This document shows, piece by piece, positions 16,411 to 23,696 of a stretch of 48,043 nucleotides of DNA. The position numbers and the translations under genes were made by a program. The stretch spans positions 1 through 48,043 of the forward strand of contig CAMDUL010000004.1 in NCBI GenBank assembly GCA_945878135.1, written 5' to 3'. The DNA comes from Chthoniobacter flavus (GTDB lineage: Bacteria > Verrucomicrobiota > Verrucomicrobiia > Chthoniobacterales > JACTMZ01). Numbering within the stretch: position 1 is the first letter of the stretch; every line of letters starts with the position of its first letter. The notes beneath the pieces were generated by a model. It worked only from the letters and a program-made list of their open reading frames with translations, ran no database searches and had not been told where the DNA came from.

Positions 16411-17549
16411 TCGGTCTGATCCGCCTTGCGTTTCTCATGCTTTACCGCGACCGGGCGAAATATCTCGCGCTGGTCGGTGGGTTGGCATTCTGCACGTTCC
16501 TCATTGCCCAGCAGGCCGGCGTTTTTTGCGGTGTGATGTTGCTGACCACATCCACGCTGCGCAACGTGGGTGCGAACATCTGGGTGGCCGACAGCCGCAC
16601 GGAGCAAATCAACAGTCCGGTGTCCATGCGCGACATCGAGGTCAACCGGGTGCGCAGTCTTCCGGGTGTCGCCTGGGCCGTCCCGATTTTCCTCGGCGTC
16701 CTTCCGGCGAAGCTCCCAGACGGCTCCGTGCAGAGCTTGCAGATTGTCGGCGTCGACTCCGGATCTTTCGTCGGAGCCCCCAAGGTGATGGTCGAAGGCG
16801 ATATACAGAGCCTTCTTTTGCCCGAGGCCGTGATCATGGATCAGGTTGCGGTGGAAAAGTTCGCCAGCCGCGGTGTGCAACTCCGTGTCGGCAGCCGCTT
16901 CGAGATCAACGACCAGGAAGCGAGCGTCGTCGGATTTTGTCGCACGAAGCGAAGCTTCAGCGGGTTTCCCCACGCGTTCACCACTTACGAGAAGGCGCTG
17001 CAATGGGTCCCTCCGCAGCGAAAGTTGCTTTCGTTCATACTCGTCCAGACGAAGCCGGGCGAATCCGAGGAAGATTTGGTCGTGCAGATCAACGGGCTGT
17101 CCGGTCTGAGAGCCTTTACCACCGATGGCTTCAGGCTCGAGACCATGCGTTGGTTTTTCCGCAACACCGGTATTCCCGTCGCCTTCAGCGTGGTGGTCAT
17201 CATCGGGGCCGTGTTCGGGCTCTGGGTCACCGGCCAGGCTTTCTTTCTTTTTGTGCACGACAATCTGCGGCACCTCGCCGCGATGGCGGCGATGGGCGCC
17301 ACGCAGGGGAGACTTGCCGTCATGGTCATGTTCCAGGCGCTGTTCGCCGGTGCCGTCGGCTACGGCATCGGTCTCGGTTTGACCGCGTGGTTCGGGTTCC
17401 TCGTCTTGCCGGCCGAATTACCCGCCTTCTACTTGCCGTGGCAACTCCCGGTGACCGTCGGCGCGCTCGTTGCTGTGATTTGCTTTTTCGCCGGCGGCTT
17501 GGGGGTCTGGAAATTGCGCACTGTCGAGCCGGCCATGGTTTTCAAATGA
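16407..17549 (+). CDS. ABC transporter permease (MacB/FtsX/DevC-like)
   Basis: A 380-residue permease with the FtsX/MacB layout: one N-terminal helix (YLALVGGLAFCTFLIAQQAG), a large extracytoplasmic domain (~45-260), then three C-terminal helices starting at VAFSVVVIIGAVFGLWVTGQAF, with FVHDNLRHLAAMAAMGAT as the cytoplasmic coupling segment. It resembles DevC of the DevBCA glycolipid exporter. With the overlapping ATPase and membrane fusion protein genes it forms a tripartite exporter core, moving substrate from the periplasm or outer leaflet rather than pumping through a classical channel. Confidence 0.87.
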   Translation: MIGLIRLAFLMLYRDRAKYLALVGGLAFCTFLIAQQAGVFCGVMLLTTSTLRNVGANIWVADSRTEQINSPVSMRDIEVNRVRSLPGVAWAVPIFLGVLPAKLPDGSVQSLQIVGVDSGSFVGAPKVMVEGDIQSLLLPEAVIMDQVAVEKFASRGVQLRVGSRFEINDQEASVVGFCRTKRSFSGFPHAFTTYEKALQWVPPQRKLLSFILVQTKPGESEEDLVVQINGLSGLRAFTTDGFRLETMRWFFRNTGIPVAFSVVVIIGAVFGLWVTGQAFFLFVHDNLRHLAAMAAMGATQGRLAVMVMFQALFAGAVGYGIGLGLTAWFGFLVLPAELPAFYLPWQLPVTVGALVAVICFFAGGLGVWKLRTVEPAMVFK

Positions 17550-18277
17550 CTGCCGCCGCCGCCATCCGTTGCACGGGTTTGTCCAAGTCCTACGGGTCGG
17601 GAGATACTTCCGTTCCCGCCCTCCGCGGCGTGGACCTCGAAGCATACATGGGCGAGATGCTCATCATTTCCGGCCCCTCGGGCTGCGGAAAAACAACGCT
17701 GCTGAGCATCGCGTGCGGCACACTCAAACCGGATGCCGGCCGCATCGAATTGTTCGGGCAGGACCTGGACGGACTCGGCCCCGATGAATTGGCCGCGCTC
17801 CGCCGCAAAGACGTGGGATTCATCTTCCAGCAATTCAACCTGGTGCCGACTTTCCGCGCCCGGGAAAACGTCGCTGTTCCTCTCATCATCGCCGGCATGA
17901 ATTACGGCAAAGCTTTGCGCAAGGCCGACGACATGCTGGCCGCTCTCGGACTGGCCGACAGGACACGGCATTTTCCCGCGCAGCTCTCGGGCGGGCAGCA
18001 GCAACGCGTGGCCATCGCGCGCGCTCTTGTCCACCAGCCCCGGCTGATCATTTGCGACGAACCCACTTCATCCCTCGACGCGGCCGCCGGGCGCGCAGCC
18101 ATGCAGATTTTGAGGGACTCCGCTCTCGCCAAGGACCGCTGTGTGGTGGTAGTCACCCATGACCCGCGCGTCTTCGGTTTTGCCGATCGAGTCGTCACGA
18201 TGGAGGACGGACGGATCACCCAAGTGCGGTCGCAGGTCGCTGCCAAAGACGGTGCCGCCCCGGAACACACCCCATGA
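17546..18277 (+). CDS. ABC transporter ATP-binding protein (MacB/LolD/DevA-like)
   Basis: A 243-residue ATPase. Walker A is GPSGCGKTT, Q-loop FIFQQFNLVP, signature LSGGQQQRVAIARAL, Walker B LIICDEPTSSLD, switch His in VVVTHDPRVFGFADR. The motif set places it with LolD/MacB/DevA ATPases that energise FtsX-fold permeases. Its ATG overlaps the permease stop (ATGA), and its stop overlaps the next start in the same way, indicating fixed stoichiometry. Confidence 0.93.
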   Translation: MTAAAAIRCTGLSKSYGSGDTSVPALRGVDLEAYMGEMLIISGPSGCGKTTLLSIACGTLKPDAGRIELFGQDLDGLGPDELAALRRKDVGFIFQQFNLVPTFRARENVAVPLIIAGMNYGKALRKADDMLAALGLADRTRHFPAQLSGGQQQRVAIARALVHQPRLIICDEPTSSLDAAAGRAAMQILRDSALAKDRCVVVVTHDPRVFGFADRVVTMEDGRITQVRSQVAAKDGAAPEHTP

Positions 18278-19233
18278 TACGCTTGATCACGCTCGTTGCC
18301 GCCATCCTCGGTGTGGTTGCTTATTTGGTATTTTCCTTCCGCATGGAAAAATCCATGGAAGACAGCGCCGTGGTGCCTTCGCCGCCTCCCTCGTCGCCTT
18401 TCAAAGCCACAGTGGGAGCGAGCGGCCTCGTCGAAGCCCTCGGTGAGAATGTCAACGTGGCCTCCATCGTTTCCGGCGTGGTGGAAAAAGTTTTTGTCGC
18501 GGTCGGCGACAATGTGAAAAAGGGGGCCCCCCTTTTTCAAGTCGTCTCCAGCCAAGAGAGCACGGCACTTGCGTCCAGCAAGAAAGAATTGGCGGTGCGG
18601 GAGGCTGCCGTCGAAGTCGCCGCCAAAGAATTGGAACAAAGGCAGGATATCTACGACCGGACGGAAAAATTACGCCTCAAAAACGTGAGCAGCGCTGAGG
18701 AGGGCGTGCAGGCCATCTTGGTCCTCGGGCAAGCCACGGCGCAACTGGCCAAAGCGCAAGCCGATCTCGAATTGGGCCAAGCCCGCGTGATCGAGGCAGA
18801 AGCTGCGCTCGACCGGACTTTGGTCAAGGCGCCCCGCGACGGCGAAATTCTGCGCATCAACGTTCGTGAAGGCGAATACGCCCAACCATTTGTCGGGGAC
18901 GCTGCGCTCGTTCTCGGCGATACCAAGCGGCTGCAGGTCCGTGTCGATATCGATGAATACAATGCCCAGCGGGTCCGTTCCTCGGCTGCAGCTGTCGCCT
19001 ATCCAAAAGGGGACCATAGAAAAACCATTCCGCTGAGTTTCTCGCGCTTCGAGCCGCTTGTCGTCCCCAAGAAATCGCTCACCGGCGCGCCGGTCGAGCG
19101 TGTCGATACGCGCGTCCTGCAGGTGATCTACACCTTCGAGCGTCCCGACTGGCCCATTTACGTCGGGCAGCAGCTGGAGGTCTTCATCGAGACCGATGAT
19201 CTTGCTTCAGCTTCCCCTCCGGCAGGCAAATAG
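18274..19233 (+). CDS. Membrane fusion protein (HlyD/DevB-like)
   Basis: A 319-residue periplasmic adaptor: an N-terminal membrane anchor (LITLVAAILGVVAYLVFSF), a lipoyl half (GENVNVASIVSGVVEKVFV, GDNVKKGAPLFQV), a helical hairpin (~100-175, rich in A/E/K/L), the second lipoyl half (VKAPRDGEILRINVREGEYA) and a beta-barrel domain. It would join the ABC permease to an outer-membrane channel. No TolC gene lies in the operon; the TolC-like gene at 43.5 kb could serve. It converges on cysE 70 nt downstream. Confidence 0.88.
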   Translation: MIRLITLVAAILGVVAYLVFSFRMEKSMEDSAVVPSPPPSSPFKATVGASGLVEALGENVNVASIVSGVVEKVFVAVGDNVKKGAPLFQVVSSQESTALASSKKELAVREAAVEVAAKELEQRQDIYDRTEKLRLKNVSSAEEGVQAILVLGQATAQLAKAQADLELGQARVIEAEAALDRTLVKAPRDGEILRINVREGEYAQPFVGDAALVLGDTKRLQVRVDIDEYNAQRVRSSAAAVAYPKGDHRKTIPLSFSRFEPLVVPKKSLTGAPVERVDTRVLQVIYTFERPDWPIYVGQQLEVFIETDDLASASPPAGK

Positions 19234-19303
19234 GGTTTCCGCCCGGCTTGTTCGGCTCTCGATTGGGCTGCGTCGCAGAAAGAGACCGCGCCTCGTGCCG
19301 GGT

Positions 19304-20203
19304 CTAGATCGAATAATCGATCGTTTCGCCTTTGCTTGATTTGGAAACGACGCGGACTTGCGCCTCCTCGTTGTAGACAAGGGAATTCGGCGGGACGCTG
19401 TGCATGAGGAAGACGTTGCCTCCGATCGTGGAATTGCGACCGATGACCGTCTCGCCGCCGAGCACGGTGGCATTCGGGTAGATGGTGACGCCGTCTTCCA
19501 CATCGGGATGGCGTTTACCGCCTTTTTTGATCCTTCCGCTTTCATCTTTGGCGAAGCTGCGCGCGCCGAGGGTGACGCCGTGGTAAAGCTTCACGTGCGC
19601 GCCGATGCGGCAGGTTTCGCCGATGACCACGCCGGTGCCATGGTCGATGAAGAAGTGGCTGCCGATGCCCGCGCCCGGATGGATGTCGATCCCGGTCTGC
19701 ACGTGGGCCCATTCGGTCATCATGCGCGGCACGAGCGGGATGTCGTGACGGTAGAGGAAGTGCGCGACGCGCTGAACGGCGATGGCTTCGAGGAACGGGT
19801 AGGAGAGGATGATTTCGTCGCGCGTGCGCGCGGCGGGGTCGCCTTCGTAGGCGGCTTCGACATCGGTCTGCAGCATGGCGCGGATGGCGGGCAGTTCGTT
19901 GAAGAGTTTGCCGACCGTGGCGGTGGCGCCGGCATCGTCTTTGCCCGCCAGCACGGCCTGGAAGACGCGGCGAAGGTCCTCGGCGAGGCCGTTGACTCGG
20001 TCTTTTGTCAGTTCGGATAATTCGAGTCTCCCGACCGGGCCGCCGTCATGGTATCCGGGGAAGAGCAACTGCATGAGTTGGTTGCAGAGCAAAGCGATCT
20101 CCGGTTTCGAGGGCAAACCGGGTTCTTCGCTGGCGTTCACCCCGCCTTCGTCGCGGTAGGAATCCATCAATTGCTGCGCCCAACGGGCCGTGTTGGCGTC
20201 CAT
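19304..20203 (-). CDS. cysE: Serine O-acetyltransferase
   Basis: A 299-residue left-handed beta-helix enzyme making O-acetylserine, the carbon skeleton for cysteine. After an N-terminal helical part, hexapeptide repeats begin at TGIDIHPGAGIGSHFFIDHG, with the catalytic His of FIDHGTGVVIGE and LYHGVTLGA downstream. The length and C-terminal tail fit the EpsC/long SAT type. On the minus strand TCGACA, 17 nt, CATCAT ends 8 nt before the ATG. Cystathionine-synthase and lyase genes 1-3 kb away point to a loose sulfur amino acid cluster. Confidence 0.9.
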   Translation of the reverse strand: MDANTARWAQQLMDSYRDEGGVNASEEPGLPSKPEIALLCNQLMQLLFPGYHDGGPVGRLELSELTKDRVNGLAEDLRRVFQAVLAGKDDAGATATVGKLFNELPAIRAMLQTDVEAAYEGDPAARTRDEIILSYPFLEAIAVQRVAHFLYRHDIPLVPRMMTEWAHVQTGIDIHPGAGIGSHFFIDHGTGVVIGETCRIGAHVKLYHGVTLGARSFAKDESGRIKKGGKRHPDVEDGVTIYPNATVLGGETVIGRNSTIGGNVFLMHSVPPNSLVYNEEAQVRVVSKSSKGETIDYSI

Positions 20204-20211
20204 GTGCGTGC

Positions 20212-20240
20212 ATGATGGGCTTTTCCATTCTCTATGTCGA
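20212..20240 (-). promoter_or_regulatory. Predicted promoter of cysE
   Basis: Minus strand: TCGACA (20240-20235), 17-nt spacer, CATCAT (20217-20212), 8 nt before the ATG at 20203. The -35 matches the consensus at five of six positions and the -10 at four. Confidence 0.35.
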
Positions 20241-20300
20241 GAAGGCAGCTTGGTCGATTACAGGCCGAATTATATTGTCGGAGGGCAGGGATTATAAACA

Positions 20301-20807
20301 ATGGCCGCGTCTATGTTGACACTCAACACATCCACACTACGTCGCGCGCTCGATCTTCAAGAGCGCATCGAAGGTTTGCAGCGGGAATTGTCCCGTCTGC
20401 TCGGCAAAAACGTTTCGCTTTCCGGCTTGGTCAGCGAAACGGTGAGCGTTTCCGGTTTGCGCCGCGGACGCAAACCGGGCCGCCCCGCGAAAAAGGCCGC
20501 CAAGAGCGGGCGCAAGCCGGGTCGTCCGGCCAAGAAAGCGGCCAAACCCGGCCGCGGCAAGAAGCGCACCTCGCCGTTCAAAGGCAAGAAGCGTCCGTCC
20601 TCGCCGAGCGGCCCGTTGGCCCCGGCTGTGCACAAAGTGATGAAGCGTGCGGGCGGACCGATGAATGTCGACGCCGTGCTGCAGGGCCTCAAGCAGGACA
20701 AATACGTTTGGAAGGTCTCCAACCCGAAGGCCAACCTCGCCGCGCGCATCTACACGATGCCGGGGGTGAAGAAGACCGGACCGGGGATGTTTGCTTTGAA
20801 GAAATAG
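20301..20807 (+). CDS. AT-hook DNA-binding protein with C-terminal winged-helix-like domain
   Basis: A 168-residue, strongly basic protein. Residues 13-36 form an amphipathic, coiled-coil-like helix (LDLQERIEGLQRELSRLLG). Residues 55-90 hold two copies of GRKPGRPAKKAAK, each with a GRP AT-hook core, in a Lys/Ala/Pro-rich setting like eukaryotic histone H1 tails. Residues ~107-168 (LAPAVHKVMKRAGGPMNVDAV through GPGMFALK) resemble a HARE-HTH or similar winged-helix domain. It probably coats or bends AT-rich DNA as a nucleoid protein, or silences it. ATG 20313 is an alternative start. Confidence 0.75.
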   Translation: MAASMLTLNTSTLRRALDLQERIEGLQRELSRLLGKNVSLSGLVSETVSVSGLRRGRKPGRPAKKAAKSGRKPGRPAKKAAKPGRGKKRTSPFKGKKRPSSPSGPLAPAVHKVMKRAGGPMNVDAVLQGLKQDKYVWKVSNPKANLAARIYTMPGVKKTGPGMFALKK

Positions 20808-20830
20808 GGGGCAGACATCGTGAATTCATG

Positions 20831-20861
20831 AAAGGCGGGGGGATTTCTCCCCGCCTTTTTT
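20831..20861 (+). terminator. Terminator after the AT-hook gene
   Basis: AAAGGCGGGG (20831-20840) pairs with CCCCGCCTTT (20849-20858), with an 8-nt loop and a run of T extending to 20861. It begins 24 nt past the stop codon. Confidence 0.88.
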
Positions 20862-20862
20862 G

Positions 20863-20967
20863 TGTAGCGGCGCCGTCCCCGGCGACGAACTGATAAAAAC
20901 GACCGGCGGCGGGGACGCCGCCGCTACATTTTTTGAAAGGCACCGACGGACCTAGTCCGCCGCTACA
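20863..20967. repeat. TGTAGCGGCGG-family repeat cluster, copy 3 (three arms)
   Basis: Three arms: a left-facing TGTAGCGGCG arm at 20863, a right-facing arm ending CCGCCGCTACA at 20928, and another right-facing arm at 20943-20967 containing GGACCTAGTCC. The middle sequences (CGTCCCCGG, GGGGACG, GGACCTAGTCC) differ from copies 1 and 2. It sits between the terminator of the AT-hook gene and the end of the convergent PLP gene. Confidence 0.8.
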
Positions 20968-20975
20968 AATTGAGG

Positions 20976-22409
20976 TCACGGCAGCGCTGTTTCGAAGCGC
21001 GGCCGTAATTCTTTCCAAGGCTCCGTGCCGACGGCGACGCGGAGGAGATGGGGGTCGATACCGCACTCCTTGGCCCAAGCCAATTCGTGGTAATGGGCAA
21101 GCTGCACGTAGGGGCAGACCAGAGAGTATTTCGTGCCGAGGCTGATGCCGTGACTGAGTTGCAGATTTTCGAAAATGTGCGGGGTGTTTTTTGCCGCATC
21201 GCGCGGCAAAAACGAGACGACGGCCCCGAAGCCGCTGCCGGCTTTGCGGAGTTGCTCGTAGACCGGCGAGGGGTTGAGCCCGGGATACCAGACGTGGTCG
21301 ACGGCCGGATGCGCTGCGAGGAAGCGGGCCAGCTCGAGGGCGTTGATATTGGCGATTTGCATGCGCTCGGGAAAATCGCGCGAGTTGCGCTCGAGCACCT
21401 CGAGATCGCGGGCATAGATTCCGCCCGGTGCGGTAGAGGGCAGGTTGTCGGAAAAAAGTCCGCGTGGATTAACAGTCAATGCGCCGGCCATGACGTCGCC
21501 TTCGCCGGAGATGGCTTTGGTCAGACTGGTGGCGATGAAATCGACGTGCGGGAGGACGTCGACGTTGAAAAAAGTCCCGATGGTGTCATCGACCACCACC
21601 GGAATGTCATGCGCCTTGGCCATCTCGTGCAGCGCGGGAAGGTCCGGAGTGTTGAGCAGGGGGTTGCTTGGGAATTCACAAAAGATTCCGGCGATTTCCT
21701 CGCGAGCGAGCAGGTCGCGAAGGCTGGCAAGGTCCGCTGCGTCGCCGCGCGGATAGAATTCCGCGCCGGGACCGAATTTGGTCAGGATTTTCAGCGTGTC
21801 GGTGTAAGGGAAGCCGAACATGACGGTGCGTTTGCCGGGGCGGCGCTCGGTGACGGCTTCGAAGGCGCGGTAAATGGCGGCCATGCCGCTGGGATGAAGG
21901 CTGATGTTTTGCGCGGGGGCGCCGCTCCAAAGGGCGAGGCGTTCCCGGAGGATTTGTTCGAGCGCGGTGTCCGGAGCGCGGAGTCTTTTTGAATCGAGCC
22001 AATCTTCAGCAGCCCGCGAGGAGAGGATGCGTCCGGCGTGTTGCCAATAGGCGCGGGCAACGGGAAGGTTTTCCGCGGGAAAATAAGCGGCCCAGAGTCC
22101 GTGGACGTCAACCGCTTTGCCCTGCGCGAGGGTGGCGCATTGCTCGGCGGCGGACTGGTCCGCGAAGGGAAGCACATCGCGTCCGGGTTTCGGTTCGAGG
22201 GCGGCGCGGACTTGGTTGATCAGCGGATGAAAAAAGAATCGCGGATAGCCGGTGCGCATCGTGTCGATGACGCGCGGGTCTTTTTCCTCGTAGCCGATGA
22301 TGTCGGCCCAAGTCGGGAGACAGACGGAGACGGCGTGGGGCGAATCGGGGATGGGCGAGCCGAGATCTTCCACCCGGCACAGCGGACGCGCGTGAAGCGG
22401 ATGGTTCAT
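20976..22409 (-). CDS. PLP-dependent cystathionine gamma-synthase-like enzyme (fungal Str2-like)
   Basis: A 477-residue fold-type I PLP enzyme of the Cys/Met metabolism family; the PLP lysine is K298 in SLTKAISGEGD. The N-terminal block HAVSVCLPTWADIIGYEE plus MRTGYPRFFFHPLI resembles, from memory, fungal cystathionine gamma-synthases (yeast Str2p) more than E. coli MetB. The reaction would join an activated homoserine to cysteine. It is longer than typical MetB (~385). ATG 22409 is preferred; longer in-frame sequence upstream overlaps the next gene. A MalY-type lyase gene lies 91 nt upstream on the same strand, so the two may act in sequence toward methionine. Confidence 0.8.
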   Translation of the reverse strand: MNHPLHARPLCRVEDLGSPIPDSPHAVSVCLPTWADIIGYEEKDPRVIDTMRTGYPRFFFHPLINQVRAALEPKPGRDVLPFADQSAAEQCATLAQGKAVDVHGLWAAYFPAENLPVARAYWQHAGRILSSRAAEDWLDSKRLRAPDTALEQILRERLALWSGAPAQNISLHPSGMAAIYRAFEAVTERRPGKRTVMFGFPYTDTLKILTKFGPGAEFYPRGDAADLASLRDLLAREEIAGIFCEFPSNPLLNTPDLPALHEMAKAHDIPVVVDDTIGTFFNVDVLPHVDFIATSLTKAISGEGDVMAGALTVNPRGLFSDNLPSTAPGGIYARDLEVLERNSRDFPERMQIANINALELARFLAAHPAVDHVWYPGLNPSPVYEQLRKAGSGFGAVVSFLPRDAAKNTPHIFENLQLSHGISLGTKYSLVCPYVQLAHYHELAWAKECGIDPHLLRVAVGTEPWKELRPRFETALP

Positions 22410-22461
22410 CGCGACGGGAAAAGCAGGGGCACGCGGATCGCGTGTCCGCATGGAATCGAAC

Positions 22462-22482
22462 GGACGAGCGGGCTTCTCGTCC
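22462..22482. other. Hairpin between the two PLP enzyme genes
   Basis: GGACGAG (22462-22468) and CTCGTCC (22476-22482) form a 7-bp stem with a 7-nt loop in the 91-nt gap; CACGCG/CGCGTG lies just beside it. No T-run follows, so it is more likely an RNA-processing or stability element than a terminator. Confidence 0.35.
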
Positions 22483-22500
22483 CTGCCTGGGAGGCGGAAG

Positions 22501-23646
22501 TCATCGCGAGTGCAGTGCCTGCGCCATGCGTTGCAGGGCTTCGTCGAGTTGGGTGCGCGGACAGCCGAAGTTGAGGCGGAGGAAACCCGGAGGTGCGCCG
22601 AAGGGCACGCCGTCGGAGAGGCCCACGCCGTGGTCTTCGAAGAACTTGGCGGGGTTGGGCAGGTGCAGTGCGCGGGCGTCGAGCCAGGCCAGATAAGTTG
22701 CTTGGACGCGCCATGTACGAACGCCCGGGAGCGAAGAGGCAACGAAACTTTCCACGTGGTCGCGGTTGGCCCGCAGGACATTGAGGAGCTGGTCACGCCA
22801 GGGCCAACCATGACGCAACGCGGCTTCGCAACCGGTGTAGCCGAAGGCGTTGATCTCGGTGATGAGTCCGCGTGCCGCGCGCTGGAATATGCGGCGTGTT
22901 GTCGCGTCGGGAATGACCAGGAATGCGCAGGCCAGTCCGGCCAGATTGAAGGTCTTGCTCGGGGCGAACATGGCGACAACGGGTGGTCCGTCGGGTCCGG
23001 AGAATTTTAGTCCGCTGGTGTGCGGCAAATCATCGAACACGAGGTCGCAGTGGATCTCGTCGGAAACGAGCACGAGGTTGTGGCGGCGGCAGAACTCGGC
23101 GAGGCGCGCGATGCTGCTCTCCGGGAAAACGCGTCCGACCGGATTGTGCGGGTTGCAGAGAATGAAGAGTTTGGTTTGCGGCGTGACCGCGGCCTCGAGT
23201 GCGGCGAAATCGATGTCCCACACCCCGTTGTTCTCCGCGAGGTCGACGGGGATCAGTCCGACTCCGGTGAACTCCGGCGCGCTGAGAAAGGGCGGATAGA
23301 CCGGCGTGCAAGTAAGGACGTTCTCGCCGGGTTGGACGAAGGCGCGGCAGGCGATGTTGAGAGCGGGGACGAGTCCGGGGAACCAAACGCTCTGCTCCGG
23401 CGCGGCCGAGTAACCATGGTGGGTCTGCAAATAGTCGAGAGCGGCTTCGACCGTGGATTTTGGCGGAATGGTGTAGCCGAAGACGCCGTGGTCGGCACGT
23501 TCTTGCAAGGCGGCGACAATTTCCGGCGCGGAAAGAAAATCCATGTCGGCGACCCACATCGGGACGACGTCGCGTCCGGGATATCGCTCCCATTTGAGCG
23601 AACCGGTGCCACGGCGGTCGGGGCAGGTGTTGAAATCGTAAGTCAC
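22501..23646 (-). CDS. MalY/PatB-type cystathionine beta-lyase
   Basis: A 381-residue PLP aminotransferase-fold C-S lyase. WVADMDF (31-37) near the N-terminus is diagnostic for MalY/PatB. NPHNPVG (165-171), SDEIHCDLVF with D196, and the PLP lysine K231 in FAPSKTFNLAGL follow. It splits cystathionine to homocysteine, pyruvate and ammonia, the step after cystathionine gamma-synthase. GTG 23646 gives the usual start (VTYDFNTCPDRRGTGSLKW); the upstream frame is basic, repetitive and overlaps the NRAMP-like gene end. Confidence 0.88.
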   Translation of the reverse strand: MTYDFNTCPDRRGTGSLKWERYPGRDVVPMWVADMDFLSAPEIVAALQERADHGVFGYTIPPKSTVEAALDYLQTHHGYSAAPEQSVWFPGLVPALNIACRAFVQPGENVLTCTPVYPPFLSAPEFTGVGLIPVDLAENNGVWDIDFAALEAAVTPQTKLFILCNPHNPVGRVFPESSIARLAEFCRRHNLVLVSDEIHCDLVFDDLPHTSGLKFSGPDGPPVVAMFAPSKTFNLAGLACAFLVIPDATTRRIFQRAARGLITEINAFGYTGCEAALRHGWPWRDQLLNVLRANRDHVESFVASSLPGVRTWRVQATYLAWLDARALHLPNPAKFFEDHGVGLSDGVPFGAPPGFLRLNFGCPRTQLDEALQRMAQALHSR

Positions 23647-23696
23647 GGGACGGGAAAGAATGTCATTCCCCGCGCGCGGGGCAAGACGGATGCGCG

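Noticed and set aside
19234..19303. Terminator between the membrane fusion protein and cysE genes
   Set aside because: No stem longer than about 6 bp and no T-run could be found in this convergent gap.
22410..22979. N-terminal extension of the cystathionine synthase frame
   Set aside because: It reads through the intergenic hairpin and the end of the MalY-type gene; composition is unlike an enzyme. ATG 22409 starts where family members start.
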